Assembly (NCBI RefSeq): GCF_030547545.1
Contig: NZ_JAUOQE010000021.1
Coordinates: 1-64,000, forward strand
Reading direction: 5' to 3'
DNA length: 64,000 bases
DNA from: Amphritea sp. 1_MG-2023
GTDB taxonomy: Bacteria; Pseudomonadota; Gammaproteobacteria; Pseudomonadales; Balneatricaceae
Below are positions 1-7,904 of this stretch, piece by piece. How positions within the stretch are numbered: position 1 is the first letter of the stretch; each line of letters opens with the position of its first letter. The position numbers and the translations under genes are program-made. The notes under the pieces are model-generated. The model had not been told where the DNA came from, did not search any database, and saw only the letters and a list, made by a program, of their open reading frames with translations.

Positions 1-72
1 TGCCTGTAACGGTTGCCTTGATCTCCAGCTTCTCTGTCAGCCAGAGGCGTAATTGACTTATTCGCACCTTCC
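1..72 (+). mobile_element. Right end of IS5-type MITE, cut by window start
   Basis: These 72 bases match the last 72 bases of the intact element at 3525-3783 almost perfectly and end in the same terminal inverted repeat (the final bases read CACCTTCC), followed by CTAA, the usual 4-bp target duplication of the IS5 group. The rest of the element lies outside the window. Confidence 0.85.
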
Positions 73-165
73 CTAATGATCGGTTGTCGTGCTGGTTCGC
101 GGATTAAGCGTTGAGATAAGTTCATATGCGCCACTATCTTGCTTGCGACGTTGGCCGGGATTTCA

Positions 166-225
166 GCTGTAACGATGGTTGTGACTTCAGTCGTAACAGC
201 AGCCGTAACAACAACTGTAACTACA
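166..225. repeat. Five degenerate 12-bp tandem units
   Basis: Five consecutive 12-mers share a core of the form xCxGTAACxxCA, for example GTCGTAACAGCA and GCCGTAACAACA. Read in one frame they give a Val-Thr-rich tetrapeptide repeat, open from about 115 to a stop at 259-261 but without a good start codon or ribosome binding site. The stretch from 73 to 449 holds no convincing gene. Confidence 0.6.
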
Positions 226-449
226 GTGAGAAATAAAGTGGGGTTTTACTTCTTTTTGTAGACAAGCATGTCCATAAAAATCGAAACAGAGGCGATGACT
301 GGGTAGGACAAGATTATCCCTCCTCAGTTAAGCGCTTCTTTGAAGAACGTCTTGTGTGTTGCAAAGGAGGTTTCTTTTGGCAAAAAAATGGCCGGATAGT
401 GTAATATCGATAAATATCAACTGAATATTGGTTTTATAGAGAGTCTTGC

Positions 450-1337
450 ATGCGTGATCAGGATAGAGATCTAGAGCTTCCGAATTTTGGTCCGGCGGAA
501 CGAGAGCCGATGATGAGTCCTTCGAATGGTCAGCCTTCGATAGCATCGACGCAACAACCTGGGGTTAAAAGCTCGGGTAGTAATCTGCTCAGCTATCTGA
601 TTATTTTACTATTGGCGACGGCGGTGGGCGGTTTGGCTTACTGGGGTTATTTGCAGCATCAGCAGTTGCAAGCCTTGCAAGCGGATCGTATCAATATCGA
701 TAAGAAAATCGTGGAGTTGCAGCAGTTGTTTTTGGTGGCGGGCAATAGTGCGGCACAAACCGGTGAAACATTACAGAGTCAAGTAGAGAAGCAGGCGGCA
801 ACAACGCAGCAACAATTTACGCAGTTAAATGATGACGTCGCTAAGACTGCGTCTGAAATTGCTAAGCTATGGGTGATCGCTCATCAACGTAATACGCCTA
901 AAATTGCTGAATTAGACACACAACTCAAGGGGGCGTTATCGCAACTTGAGACACAGACGAAGTCGTTGAGTGATCTTAATCGTCATCTGCTGAAGCTCGA
1001 TAAACAGTTGAGCGTTGCGGCAGATAAAGACAGCGATAAGCAACAGCAGATTGTGGCGATTCGACAGAGCAGCGCAGCATTGAGTACCGAGTTTCAGATA
1101 TTAGCGGAGTCGCTTGAGCGTCAGCAGGCAGAGCAGGGTAAAAGCTTAGCCGCGCTGGCTAAGCAGGTGAGTACTCTAAAAAGTGGACAGGGCAGTGCTG
1201 CCGCGCTTGAACGACGGGTTCGAGTGAATGAGCAAGCGGTGAAAGCGATTGATGGTTCTCGCTTACAGGTCAATAAAGAATTACTGCACATACGTCAGAA
1301 GCTGAATAATTTACAATTGAAGATTGAGCGGCTATAA
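450..1337 (+). CDS. Membrane-anchored coiled-coil protein of unknown function
   Basis: A 295-residue protein with a short polar cytoplasmic N-terminus (about 1-45), one membrane segment (about 46-66, ending in AYWGYL) and a long Gln-, Ala- and Lys-rich heptad region (about 68-295). The topology predicts an inner-membrane protein with an extended periplasmic coiled coil, in the general style of HemX- or KfrA-like proteins. No catalytic motif is visible. I do not recognise the family. It precedes thpR by about 210 bases on the same strand. The start has a weak AGAGAG ribosome binding site. The membrane-anchored coiled-coil architecture is clear; the function is unknown. Confidence 0.8.
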   Translation: MRDQDRDLELPNFGPAEREPMMSPSNGQPSIASTQQPGVKSSGSNLLSYLIILLLATAVGGLAYWGYLQHQQLQALQADRINIDKKIVELQQLFLVAGNSAAQTGETLQSQVEKQAATTQQQFTQLNDDVAKTASEIAKLWVIAHQRNTPKIAELDTQLKGALSQLETQTKSLSDLNRHLLKLDKQLSVAADKDSDKQQQIVAIRQSSAALSTEFQILAESLERQQAEQGKSLAALAKQVSTLKSGQGSAAALERRVRVNEQAVKAIDGSRLQVNKELLHIRQKLNNLQLKIERL

Positions 1338-1548
1338 GTTGAATGACGTTAAAAGTTATGAAAAGCCGATGATTAAGGCTGAGGGCGGCGTTGATGCTCG
1401 CGGCAATACAGGGATTACCCTTACGCAGCAGGTGTTGCAACACGCTTGAATAAAAAATGTTGCTTTTTTATACAGGTTAGTGATTGCGATCCCTCGGCGG
1501 GACGGGCAAAATAGTCAGTCATTTTTTGACGAGGAAGACAGCGCTTTA

Positions 1549-2109
1549 ATGGAAATTCGTGCATTTTTTGCGCTGGCCCTGCCGGGTTCTGTGGCCCGAT
1601 GGTTGGCAGATTACGCTGATACGTTGTGTCAGTATGACAAGCAGATTGAGGTTAACTGGGTCGATGCTGAATTCTATCATCTGACGTTGTGCTTTCTGGG
1701 TGATATCTCTCTCGAACAGATTGATCAATTAGAAGGTATCGCGCGCCATAAACTGTCAGATGTGAGCTCGTTTCAAGTACACATCAATACGGTTGGGTAT
1801 TACCCTGTGAGTCAGCAGCTATCGGTGATTGCGGCCATGGGGCAGGAAGATGAAGAGCTGAATAGTCTTAATCGAGGGATGATGGAGATTGCGTTAGAGG
1901 CCGGTATCGAGTTTAAAGAAGAAGACTTTGAACCTCATATTACGTTGGGTCGTCTGCCCGCCAAAAATAAGTTTGTACCGCCACCCGAGTGGCCGTCACT
2001 GGATCTCTTCAGCTTGGCCGATTCAGTGATTCTGTTTCAAAGTAAACCGGGTGAGCGTGGTTCGATATACACACCGCTGTTTGAAATTCCCTTGCAGGAT
2101 ATGGCTTGA
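1549..2109 (+). CDS. thpR: RNA 2',3'-cyclic phosphodiesterase (LigT/ThpR, 2H family)
   Basis: A 186-residue member of the 2H phosphoesterase superfamily. The two signature tetrapeptides are present: HLTL at about residue 44 and HITL at about residue 130. In this family the two histidines hydrolyse 2',3'-cyclic phosphates to 2'-phosphates and can also ligate tRNA halves in vitro. I chose the ATG at 1549, giving MEIRAFFAL, which fits the usual ThpR N-terminus and lies behind GAGGAAG. The frame is open upstream to a GTG at 1480, but that extension is polar and unlike the family. The gene is followed after 37 bases by trhP on the same strand. Confidence 0.9.
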   Translation: MEIRAFFALALPGSVARWLADYADTLCQYDKQIEVNWVDAEFYHLTLCFLGDISLEQIDQLEGIARHKLSDVSSFQVHINTVGYYPVSQQLSVIAAMGQEDEELNSLNRGMMEIALEAGIEFKEEDFEPHITLGRLPAKNKFVPPPEWPSLDLFSLADSVILFQSKPGERGSIYTPLFEIPLQDMA

Positions 2110-2146
2110 GCCAACTGTAAAATCTAAATTATCAATGTAGTGAATC

Positions 2147-3508
2147 ATGTTTAAACCAGAACTCCTTTCGCCAGCAGGCACGCTGCGCAATATGAAATAC
2201 GCTTTTGCTTACGGTGCCGATGCGGTATATGCCGGACAGCCTCGTTATAGCTTGCGTGTACGTAATAATGATTTCAATTTGGATAACCTGCGTGAGGGCA
2301 TTCAAATTGCTCATGGGCAGGGGAAAAAGCTGTATGTGGCCAGTAATATCATGCCACATAATAGTAAGTTGAAAACTTACATTGATGATCTGAGACCGGT
2401 CATCGAGATGGGCCCTGATGCCCTGATTATGTCTGATCCGGGATTGATTTTGATGGTAAAAGAGCAATGGCCAGATGTACCTATTCATCTGTCTGTGCAG
2501 AGCAATACCATGAACTGGGCGAGTGTTAAATTTTGGCATCAGGCGGGGATCGAGCGGATCATTATGTCTCGTGAACTCTCCCTCGATGAAATTGCCGAGA
2601 TTCGTGAGAAATGCCCCGAGATCGAGCTAGAAGTGTTTGTCCACGGTTCACTCTGTATCGCTTATTCGGGTCGCTGTTTGTTATCCGGTTATATTAATCA
2701 TCGTGATCCTAATCAGGGCACCTGCACCAACTCTTGTCGTTGGAAATATGATGCCCATGAAGCGACTCAGAGTGATAACGGCGATCTAATTCCGGTACAG
2801 ACATTTGATCCTAATGAGGCGGCAAAGCCGGCCTTGGGAGAAGGTGAGCCCACCAATAAAATGTACTTGCTGCAAGAAGAAACCCGTCCGGGTGAGTATA
2901 TGCCGGCGTTTGAAGATGAACACGGTACCTATATTATGAATTCGAAAGACCTGCGGGCGATTCAGCATGTTCATCGGCTGACAGAGATGGGGGTTCATTC
3001 ACTCAAAATCGAAGGGCGGACCAAATCACACTACTATGTGGCGCGGACGGCTCAGGCCTATCGTAAAGCGATTGATGATGCGGTCGCGGGGCGTCCGTTT
3101 GATATGGGATTAATGGATACCTTAGAAAATCTAGCGAACCGAGGTTATACCGAAGGTTTCTATCGTCGTCACGTACATGATGAATATCAAAATTATGAAA
3201 CCGGCAACTCCGTCGGCGTGCATCAGCAGTTTGTTGGTGAAGTAATCGGTCAGGACAAGCAAAAAGGTACTTTGGATATCGAAGTGAAGAATCGCTTTAT
3301 GGTGGGAGATACACTGGAATTGATGACGCCATCGGGTAATCGTAAATTCAAGCTCGAACATCTCGAAAACTTAAAGGGTGAAGTCAAAGATTGTGCGCCG
3401 GGTTCTGGCCATAAAGTACGCTTGCCTCTAGATATCGATGTGGATCTAGATTATGCCTTACTGATGCGCGATCTCCCCAATGCGCCTAAGTTTGAAAGCG
3501 GCAACTAA
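2147..3508 (+). CDS. trhP: tRNA 5-hydroxyuridine modification protein TrhP (U32 family)
   Basis: A 453-residue U32 peptidase-family protein, the same length as E. coli YegQ/TrhP and matching it closely along its length (N-terminus LLSPAGTLRNMKYAF). TrhP acts in prephenate-dependent 5-hydroxylation of wobble U34 in tRNA. The family cysteine cluster is visible at about C170, C177, C193 and C197, which in related U32 proteins binds an iron-sulphur cluster. The ATG at 2147 has only a weak ribosome binding site. An IS5-type MITE has inserted 16 bases after the stop codon, separating the gene from what looks like its original terminator at 3789. Confidence 0.93.
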   Translation: MFKPELLSPAGTLRNMKYAFAYGADAVYAGQPRYSLRVRNNDFNLDNLREGIQIAHGQGKKLYVASNIMPHNSKLKTYIDDLRPVIEMGPDALIMSDPGLILMVKEQWPDVPIHLSVQSNTMNWASVKFWHQAGIERIIMSRELSLDEIAEIREKCPEIELEVFVHGSLCIAYSGRCLLSGYINHRDPNQGTCTNSCRWKYDAHEATQSDNGDLIPVQTFDPNEAAKPALGEGEPTNKMYLLQEETRPGEYMPAFEDEHGTYIMNSKDLRAIQHVHRLTEMGVHSLKIEGRTKSHYYVARTAQAYRKAIDDAVAGRPFDMGLMDTLENLANRGYTEGFYRRHVHDEYQNYETGNSVGVHQQFVGEVIGQDKQKGTLDIEVKNRFMVGDTLELMTPSGNRKFKLEHLENLKGEVKDCAPGSGHKVRLPLDIDVDLDYALLMRDLPNAPKFESGN

Positions 3509-3524
3509 AGGCTAAACGAGCTAA

Positions 3525-3783
3525 GGAAGGTGTGAATAAGTCCGTTATGTTCTCTGCGGACATGAGAATGGTTAGATACGCGAAAGCCAGTGCAGCGAAA
3601 TGTCTGGACCTTTTCAAGCCGGCTGACAAAGTAGATGACCATTCTAATATCCGCCCTTCGAGGCTTTCAGAGAAGCAGGATCTCAGCGTTAACATTTTTC
3701 GACAACCAGTATGCCTGTAACGGTTGCCTTGATCTCCAGCTTCTCTGTAAGCCAGAGGCGTAATTGTCTTATTCGCACCTTCC
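3525..3783 (+). mobile_element. Intact 259-bp IS5-type MITE with CTAA target duplication
   Basis: The element is bounded by imperfect inverted repeats (GGAAGGTGTGAATAAG at the left, its near-complement ending CACCTTCC at the right) and flanked on both sides by CTAA (3521-3524 and 3784-3787). The termini resemble those of IS5 itself. There is no transposase, so it must be mobilised in trans. Inside, 3556-3571 and 3639-3654 form a 14/16 inverted repeat, flanked by TTCTCTG (3550-3556) and CAGAGAA (3668-3674), so a long hairpin is possible. A 62-codon frame inside it is not conserved at amino-acid level between copies and is not called as a gene. Confidence 0.9.
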
Positions 3784-3788
3784 CTAAC

Positions 3789-3815
3789 AAAAGGTATCCG
3801 AAGATGCCTTTTTTT
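3789..3815 (+). terminator. Intrinsic terminator, probably originally that of trhP
   Basis: AAAAGGTATC, loop CGAA, GATGCCTTTT gives a 10-bp stem with one G-T pair, followed by more T residues. The flanking A and T runs let it act in both directions. It lies 6 bases beyond the MITE. Removing the MITE and one CTAA would place this hairpin about 20 bases after the trhP stop. Confidence 0.8.
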
Positions 3816-3835
3816 ATGACTTTTTTAGATATGAT

Positions 3836-4699
3836 ATGAGTACTTTTGAAACAGGAATGTGGTTGAAGTTGATGCAACAGGATAAGTACTCACTGGGCCG
3901 TGCGTTGCGGCCTTTTTCATTTTCGGTGGCCTTGATTACCTGTTTAGTGGGTATCGTCAGTGCGGCATCACAGACCGACTTCAGTTATGTAGCAGCGGTT
4001 CTTATTCTATTGGGAGCGTTGTTGTTACAGGCGGGGGTTAATCTGATTAATGATCATGCCGATCTACAACACCTTAAGAGCAGCATTGCCCGAGCGCGGG
4101 TGGTGCGTAATTTCCGTATTGGCTTAACCTGTGTATTGCTGGCCGCGGTGGTTGGCATCTATCTGATCAGTTATGCGGGGCTAGGGCTGTTAGCGCTATT
4201 ATTAGTCGGCTTGGCGGGTGCGCTAGGTTATACCGTCGAACCGGTTAACTTTAAGCGTCGCGGGCTGGCAGTGGTGTTAGTGTTTTGGCTGATGGGCGTG
4301 CTGATGGTGTGTGGCAGTTATTATATTTTAGCGGGCGAGATCAATTGGCTGATCTTTTGGCGCTCGGTGCCGGTGAGTCTAATCAGTTCATTGTTGTTAT
4401 TGGCCAATGAGATCCGCGATATCGATAGTGATCGCGACGAGGGGATTCGTACTCTAAGCGTTAGATTAGGGCTGCGTCGTGCGCGCATGTTGTATGTATT
4501 GTTGCTGTTGAGTGTGATTGCCATCGCTACAACGCTCTGGAGTTTGGGGTTAATCGCTAATTTTTGGTGGTTGGCGAGTGCGCCAATCATCTGGCTATTA
4601 TATAAGCAGCAGCTGGATGCGGCTGGTAGGGCTGCGTTGCCGCCGGCCAGTGGTCGCTTTTTTATGCTGTTTGGGCTGTTATACTGCCTTAGTTTGTAA
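3836..4699 (+). CDS. UbiA-family prenyltransferase (MenA/UbiA-like)
   Basis: A 287-residue integral membrane protein with eight or nine hydrophobic segments and both aspartate-rich motifs of UbiA aromatic prenyltransferases: NDHAD (about residues 72-76) and DIDSDRDEG (about 195-203). These bind the Mg-diphosphate of a polyprenyl donor. The overall pattern is closer to MenA-like members than to UbiA of ubiquinone synthesis, but no menaquinone genes are nearby, so the acceptor cannot be assigned. Two ATGs are possible (3836, and 3857 giving MWLKLMQQDKYSL); neither has a strong ribosome binding site. The gene sits about 50 bases downstream of the MITE and the terminator at 3789, so its promoter must be compressed into that AT-rich gap. 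Confidence 0.82.
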   Translation: MSTFETGMWLKLMQQDKYSLGRALRPFSFSVALITCLVGIVSAASQTDFSYVAAVLILLGALLLQAGVNLINDHADLQHLKSSIARARVVRNFRIGLTCVLLAAVVGIYLISYAGLGLLALLLVGLAGALGYTVEPVNFKRRGLAVVLVFWLMGVLMVCGSYYILAGEINWLIFWRSVPVSLISSLLLLANEIRDIDSDRDEGIRTLSVRLGLRRARMLYVLLLLSVIAIATTLWSLGLIANFWWLASAPIIWLLYKQQLDAAGRAALPPASGRFFMLFGLLYCLSL

Positions 4700-5090
4700 A
4701 TGAGATGCTGTGAGTGGTTTGGCCCTGTGCATGAGTGCGTCTCGGTTCGATCGACGTGAGGTACGCAAGGGGCATGTTAGCAGGCTACCTAAAGTACACA
4801 CACTGACCGTCACAATGGTTATTTTTGCTAGCGAGGTATGCCCTCGTGACGAGAACCCTCAGCGCTATCCTTCACCTATTTTATACTAAGGCCGGACACC
4901 GCCAGTCGGTTAAATTAGTGTATAATTTCGCAGCACTATATCGAACGGCGTATAGAATTTACCAAGCGGCGTACAGAACAAGGTATAACGAGCTTGTGAT
5001 TAGCGTGACACACAAGCTTTACTCAACATTGTTAAGGGTTACGCAGATAGCCCTCAACCTCGACCAGAGCCTGAAATTGCGGAGTCAATA
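4700..5090 (+). promoter_or_regulatory. Fumarase leader with -10 box, 21-bp-spaced direct repeats and inverted repeat
   Basis: No gene is supported here. A perfect TATAAT lies at 4921-4926 but no good -35 box precedes it. Downstream are two near-identical 12-mers, CGGCGTATAGAA (4946-4957) and CGGCGTACAGAA (4967-4978), exactly 21 bp apart, so on the same face of the helix. They are followed by an inverted repeat GCTTGTG (4992-4998) and CACAAGC (5011-5017). This suggests a regulator site or structured 5' leader for the fumarase gene. The repeats are seen; their function is inferred. Confidence 0.45.
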
Positions 5091-6596
5091 ATGAGCGTAA
5101 TTCGCCAAGACGATTTCATCAGTAGCATTGCAGATTCACTGCAGTTTATCTCCTACTACCACCCGATTGATTTTATTCAGGGCGTGCATGAAGCCTATCT
5201 GAAGGAACAGAACCCCGCGGCGAAAGACGCGATGGCGCAGATCCTGATCAATTCGCGCATGTGTGCGGAAGGTAAGCGACCTATCTGTCAGGATACCGGT
5301 ATTGTCACCGTGTTCGTGAAAGTGGGTATGAACGTCACCTGGGATGCACAGATGAACGTGACCGATATGATTAACGAAGGTGTTCGTCGCGCTTATACTC
5401 ATCCTGATAACGTGCTGCGTGCATCTATTCTGGCTGATCCTGCCGGTAAGCGTCAGAACACTAAAGATAATACTCCAGCCGTTATTCACTACGAGATCGT
5501 CGAAGGTGACGAAGTTGAAGTGCATGTGGCAGCCAAGGGTGGCGGTTCGGAAAACAAATCGAAGATGGTGATGCTGAACCCATCGGACAGTATCGTTGAC
5601 TGGGTCGTGAAAACAGTACCCACCATGGGGGCGGGTTGGTGTCCACCGGGTATGCTGGGTATCGGTATTGGTGGTACCGCAGAAAAAGCGGCGGTGATGG
5701 CGAAAGAATCCCTGATGGATCCTATCGATATTCACGAACTGCGTGAACGTGGGCCGCAAAACCGAGTTGAAGAACTGCGTCTGGAAATCATGGATGCGGT
5801 GAATGGCCTCGGTATTGGTGCACAGGGGCTGGGTGGTCTAACAACCGTATTGGATGTGAAGATCATGGATTACCCAACCCACGCGGCATCATTACCGGTG
5901 TGTATGATTCCGAACTGTGCCGCGACTCGCCACACGCATTTCAAGCTGAATGGTAATGGTCCAGCGGTACTGACACCGCCAAGCTTGGATCAGTGGCCTG
6001 AAGTGACCTTTGAGGTCGGCTCTAATACGCGCCGTGTTGATCTGGATACTCTCACGCCAGAGGATGTCTTGAGCTGGGAACCCGGTGAAACAGTGCTGCT
6101 GAACGGTAAAATGCTGACCGGTCGTGATGCGGCGCATAAACGTATGGTTGAGATGCTTAACAAGGGTGAAACTCTGCCGGTTGATCTGAAAGGGCGCTTT
6201 ATCTATTACGTGGGTCCTGTTGATCCCGTACGTGATGAAATTGTAGGGCCTGCAGGCCCTACCACAGCCACACGGATGGATAAATTTACCCGTCAGATCA
6301 TCGAAAGCACCGGTCTGTTGGGAATGATTGGTAAATCCGAACGTGGCCCTATTGCGATCGATGCTATTCGTGATAATAAAGCGGTTTATCTGATGGCTGT
6401 TGGCGGCGCGGCTTACCTCGTTTCTAAAGCGATCACTGATGCGAAAGTATTGGCCTTCCCAGAGATGGGCATGGAAGCGATCTATGAGTTTGAAGTGAAA
6501 GATATGCCGGTCACAGTGGCGGTGGATAGTAATGGTGTATCTGTGCATAACACCGGTCCAGCCAAATGGAAGAAGATTATTGCTGAACAGGTCTGA
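5091..6596 (+). CDS. Class I fumarate hydratase (4Fe-4S)
   Basis: A 501-residue class I fumarase, converting fumarate to L-malate in the citric acid cycle. The fused alpha/beta architecture is visible. The N-terminal domain carries the CQDTG motif (C66) and an IPNC...TRH cysteine motif near residue 275, which with a further cysteine bind the oxygen-sensitive [4Fe-4S] cluster. The C-terminal domain contains GPTTATRMD. Length fits the approximately 500-residue single-chain enzymes. The ATG at 5091 follows CGGAG at suitable distance. The leader at 4921-5020 has repeats that may bind a regulator. Transcription likely ends at the terminator at 6615. Annotators use fumA or fumB for such genes, so I leave the symbol empty. 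Confidence 0.93.
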   Translation: MSVIRQDDFISSIADSLQFISYYHPIDFIQGVHEAYLKEQNPAAKDAMAQILINSRMCAEGKRPICQDTGIVTVFVKVGMNVTWDAQMNVTDMINEGVRRAYTHPDNVLRASILADPAGKRQNTKDNTPAVIHYEIVEGDEVEVHVAAKGGGSENKSKMVMLNPSDSIVDWVVKTVPTMGAGWCPPGMLGIGIGGTAEKAAVMAKESLMDPIDIHELRERGPQNRVEELRLEIMDAVNGLGIGAQGLGGLTTVLDVKIMDYPTHAASLPVCMIPNCAATRHTHFKLNGNGPAVLTPPSLDQWPEVTFEVGSNTRRVDLDTLTPEDVLSWEPGETVLLNGKMLTGRDAAHKRMVEMLNKGETLPVDLKGRFIYYVGPVDPVRDEIVGPAGPTTATRMDKFTRQIIESTGLLGMIGKSERGPIAIDAIRDNKAVYLMAVGGAAYLVSKAITDAKVLAFPEMGMEAIYEFEVKDMPVTVAVDSNGVSVHNTGPAKWKKIIAEQV

Positions 6597-6614
6597 TCGT
6601 TAATCTGCTTGACT

Positions 6615-6639
6615 AAACGCGGCTTCGGTCGCGTTTTTT
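6615..6639 (+). terminator. Intrinsic terminator of the fumarase gene
   Basis: AAACGCG (6615-6621), an 8-base loop, then CGCGTTT (6630-6636) running into TTTTTT. It lies 19 bases after the fumarase stop. The following stretch up to 6925 holds no gene; a small hairpin AGCGGG/CCCGCT at 6855-6873 may end the convergent gene. Confidence 0.85.
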
Positions 6640-6925
6640 GTGTCCATCAGACGCGAGAGTCGATTGTTAGTCGGTGGACTAAAATCAGCTTACCTGATGT
6701 TGAGAGTCATCTCAGAGTTTGCCGCCTTCGCCGACTGATTAGTAGGCGGTTGATGTAATCACGTTGATGTCAGACACTCGGCAGCCAATCAGTATTCTTA
6801 TCCGATTCACTGAACAATCTTGTCAGATAGAACGTAGCTGAAGATGTTGCAGTCAGCGGGCATCATACCCGCTGTTGCTTTGTCGGGCGTCACGACTGGA
6901 CGCGAATACACAATGGTAGTCCTGA

Positions 6926-7255
6926 TCAGGCACATTTAGTGGCTTGGTTGAGGCGGTTTTTAATTGCCATATAGCGGGGCATCGGACCAATATCCTCGTA
7001 AACGGGATCGCCTTCTTCAACGCGGATGATTTTATTACCCGCTCGGTATGGCATCTTCTCTTCGATATCGAGTAAAACGGTATGCAGTAATTGTGCAACA
7101 AGTTCTTCATCAGAGAGATGAAACAGCTCAGCTAAGGCCTGAACCTTTAGTTTGTCCTCTTTTTTGATTGCAACATTACAATCAATCAACTGACTCTTTT
7201 CAATCGATTGCTCTTCCAGTGTGTTCAGAAGATGGGCCACATGGTTATTTGGCAT
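6926..7255 (-). CDS. Small conserved-looking hypothetical protein
   Basis: A 109-residue acidic, mostly helical protein with no signal peptide or membrane segment. The central part (about 30-70) has the character of a small helical domain (QALAELFHLSDEELVAQLL) and the C-terminal third contains YEDIGPMPRYMAIKNRL. I do not recognise the family. The start is well supported: AAGGGG lies 8 bases before the ATG at 7255. It is divergent from the flavodoxin gene, with about 165 bases of shared promoter region. Confidence 0.65.
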   Translation of the reverse strand: MPNNHVAHLLNTLEEQSIEKSQLIDCNVAIKKEDKLKVQALAELFHLSDEELVAQLLHTVLLDIEEKMPYRAGNKIIRVEEGDPVYEDIGPMPRYMAIKNRLNQATKCA

Positions 7256-7419
7256 GGTCTTGTTCCCCTTTTTATACTGTCCTATATAACATAGTTGACA
7301 GAAATAGTTGGGTAAATGCTGAATTCAAAAAATCAACGTATTACCGGCGGTTGGTTTTCATTACTATATAGCGGCAATATGACTTTAAACTGAATGTTTG
7401 AATTAACTGAGAGGGAAAA

Positions 7420-7863
7420 ATGGCTGAAATTCGGGTGGTAGTAGGGTCAACCTATGGTAATGCGAGCCTAATAGCAGACGATTGCGTAGATCAACTGAAG
7501 CGGCTGGGCCATCAGGCAGTCTTATTGAATGAGCCGACCTATGATCAGGTTATCAGTAACCCCGATGTCATTCTTATTTGTACGGCGACGATTGGGCAGG
7601 GTGAAGTGCCGGTTAATTTACAGCCGCTTTATGAGGCATTAAGCGCACGAAGGCCGGATCTCTCTGCCGTTCGCTTCGGCCTTATCGCGTTGGGCGATAG
7701 TTCATATGAAACGTTTGCCGAAGGTGGCAAACAGATGAACGAACTGATGCATGATCTGGGTGCCAAACCCGTGGGACAGGCATTATTTATAGATAGCTGT
7801 GAAACGCCAGATCCAGATGAAGCGGCGGCGGAATGGATTGATCAGTGGTCCGTCAAACTGTAG
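7420..7863 (+). CDS. Short-chain flavodoxin (MioC/YqcA-like)
   Basis: A 147-residue flavodoxin that binds FMN and acts as a cytoplasmic one-electron carrier. The phosphate-binding loop GSTYGNA is at residues 9-15, and the two isoalloxazine-contacting loops ATIGQGEVP and ALGDSSYETFAEGG follow in the expected order. Length and motifs fit the MioC/YqcA group rather than long-chain flavodoxins. The ATG follows GAGAGG. The redox partner is not evident from the neighbours, and the gene appears monocistronic, ending at the terminator at 7881. Confidence 0.88.
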   Translation: MAEIRVVVGSTYGNASLIADDCVDQLKRLGHQAVLLNEPTYDQVISNPDVILICTATIGQGEVPVNLQPLYEALSARRPDLSAVRFGLIALGDSSYETFAEGGKQMNELMHDLGAKPVGQALFIDSCETPDPDEAAAEWIDQWSVKL

Positions 7864-7880
7864 TGCTTAGCTAGGCCATC

Positions 7881-7904
7881 GGCGGGCGCTAGTCCGCCTT
7901 TTTT
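7881..7904 (+). terminator. Intrinsic terminator of the flavodoxin gene
   Basis: GGCGG (7881-7885) and CCGCC (7894-7898) form a stem followed by six T residues. It lies 18 bases after the flavodoxin stop and overlaps the end of the convergent EptA-like fragment. Confidence 0.75.

Noticed and set aside
3532-3720. A 62-codon frame inside the MITE, partly repeated at 19276-19515
   Set aside because: The differences between the two copies change amino acids at nearly every site, and the 68-bp copy lacks it, so it is not under protein-level selection.
4825-5091. An 88-codon frame directly before the fumarase gene
   Set aside because: It contains the TATAAT box, direct repeats and inverted repeat, has no ribosome binding site and no family resemblance; it is more likely leader sequence.
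5892-6548. A 218-codon antisense frame within the fumarase gene
   Set aside because: His/Arg/Thr-rich composition is typical of the complement of a strongly coding sequence; no ribosome binding site.
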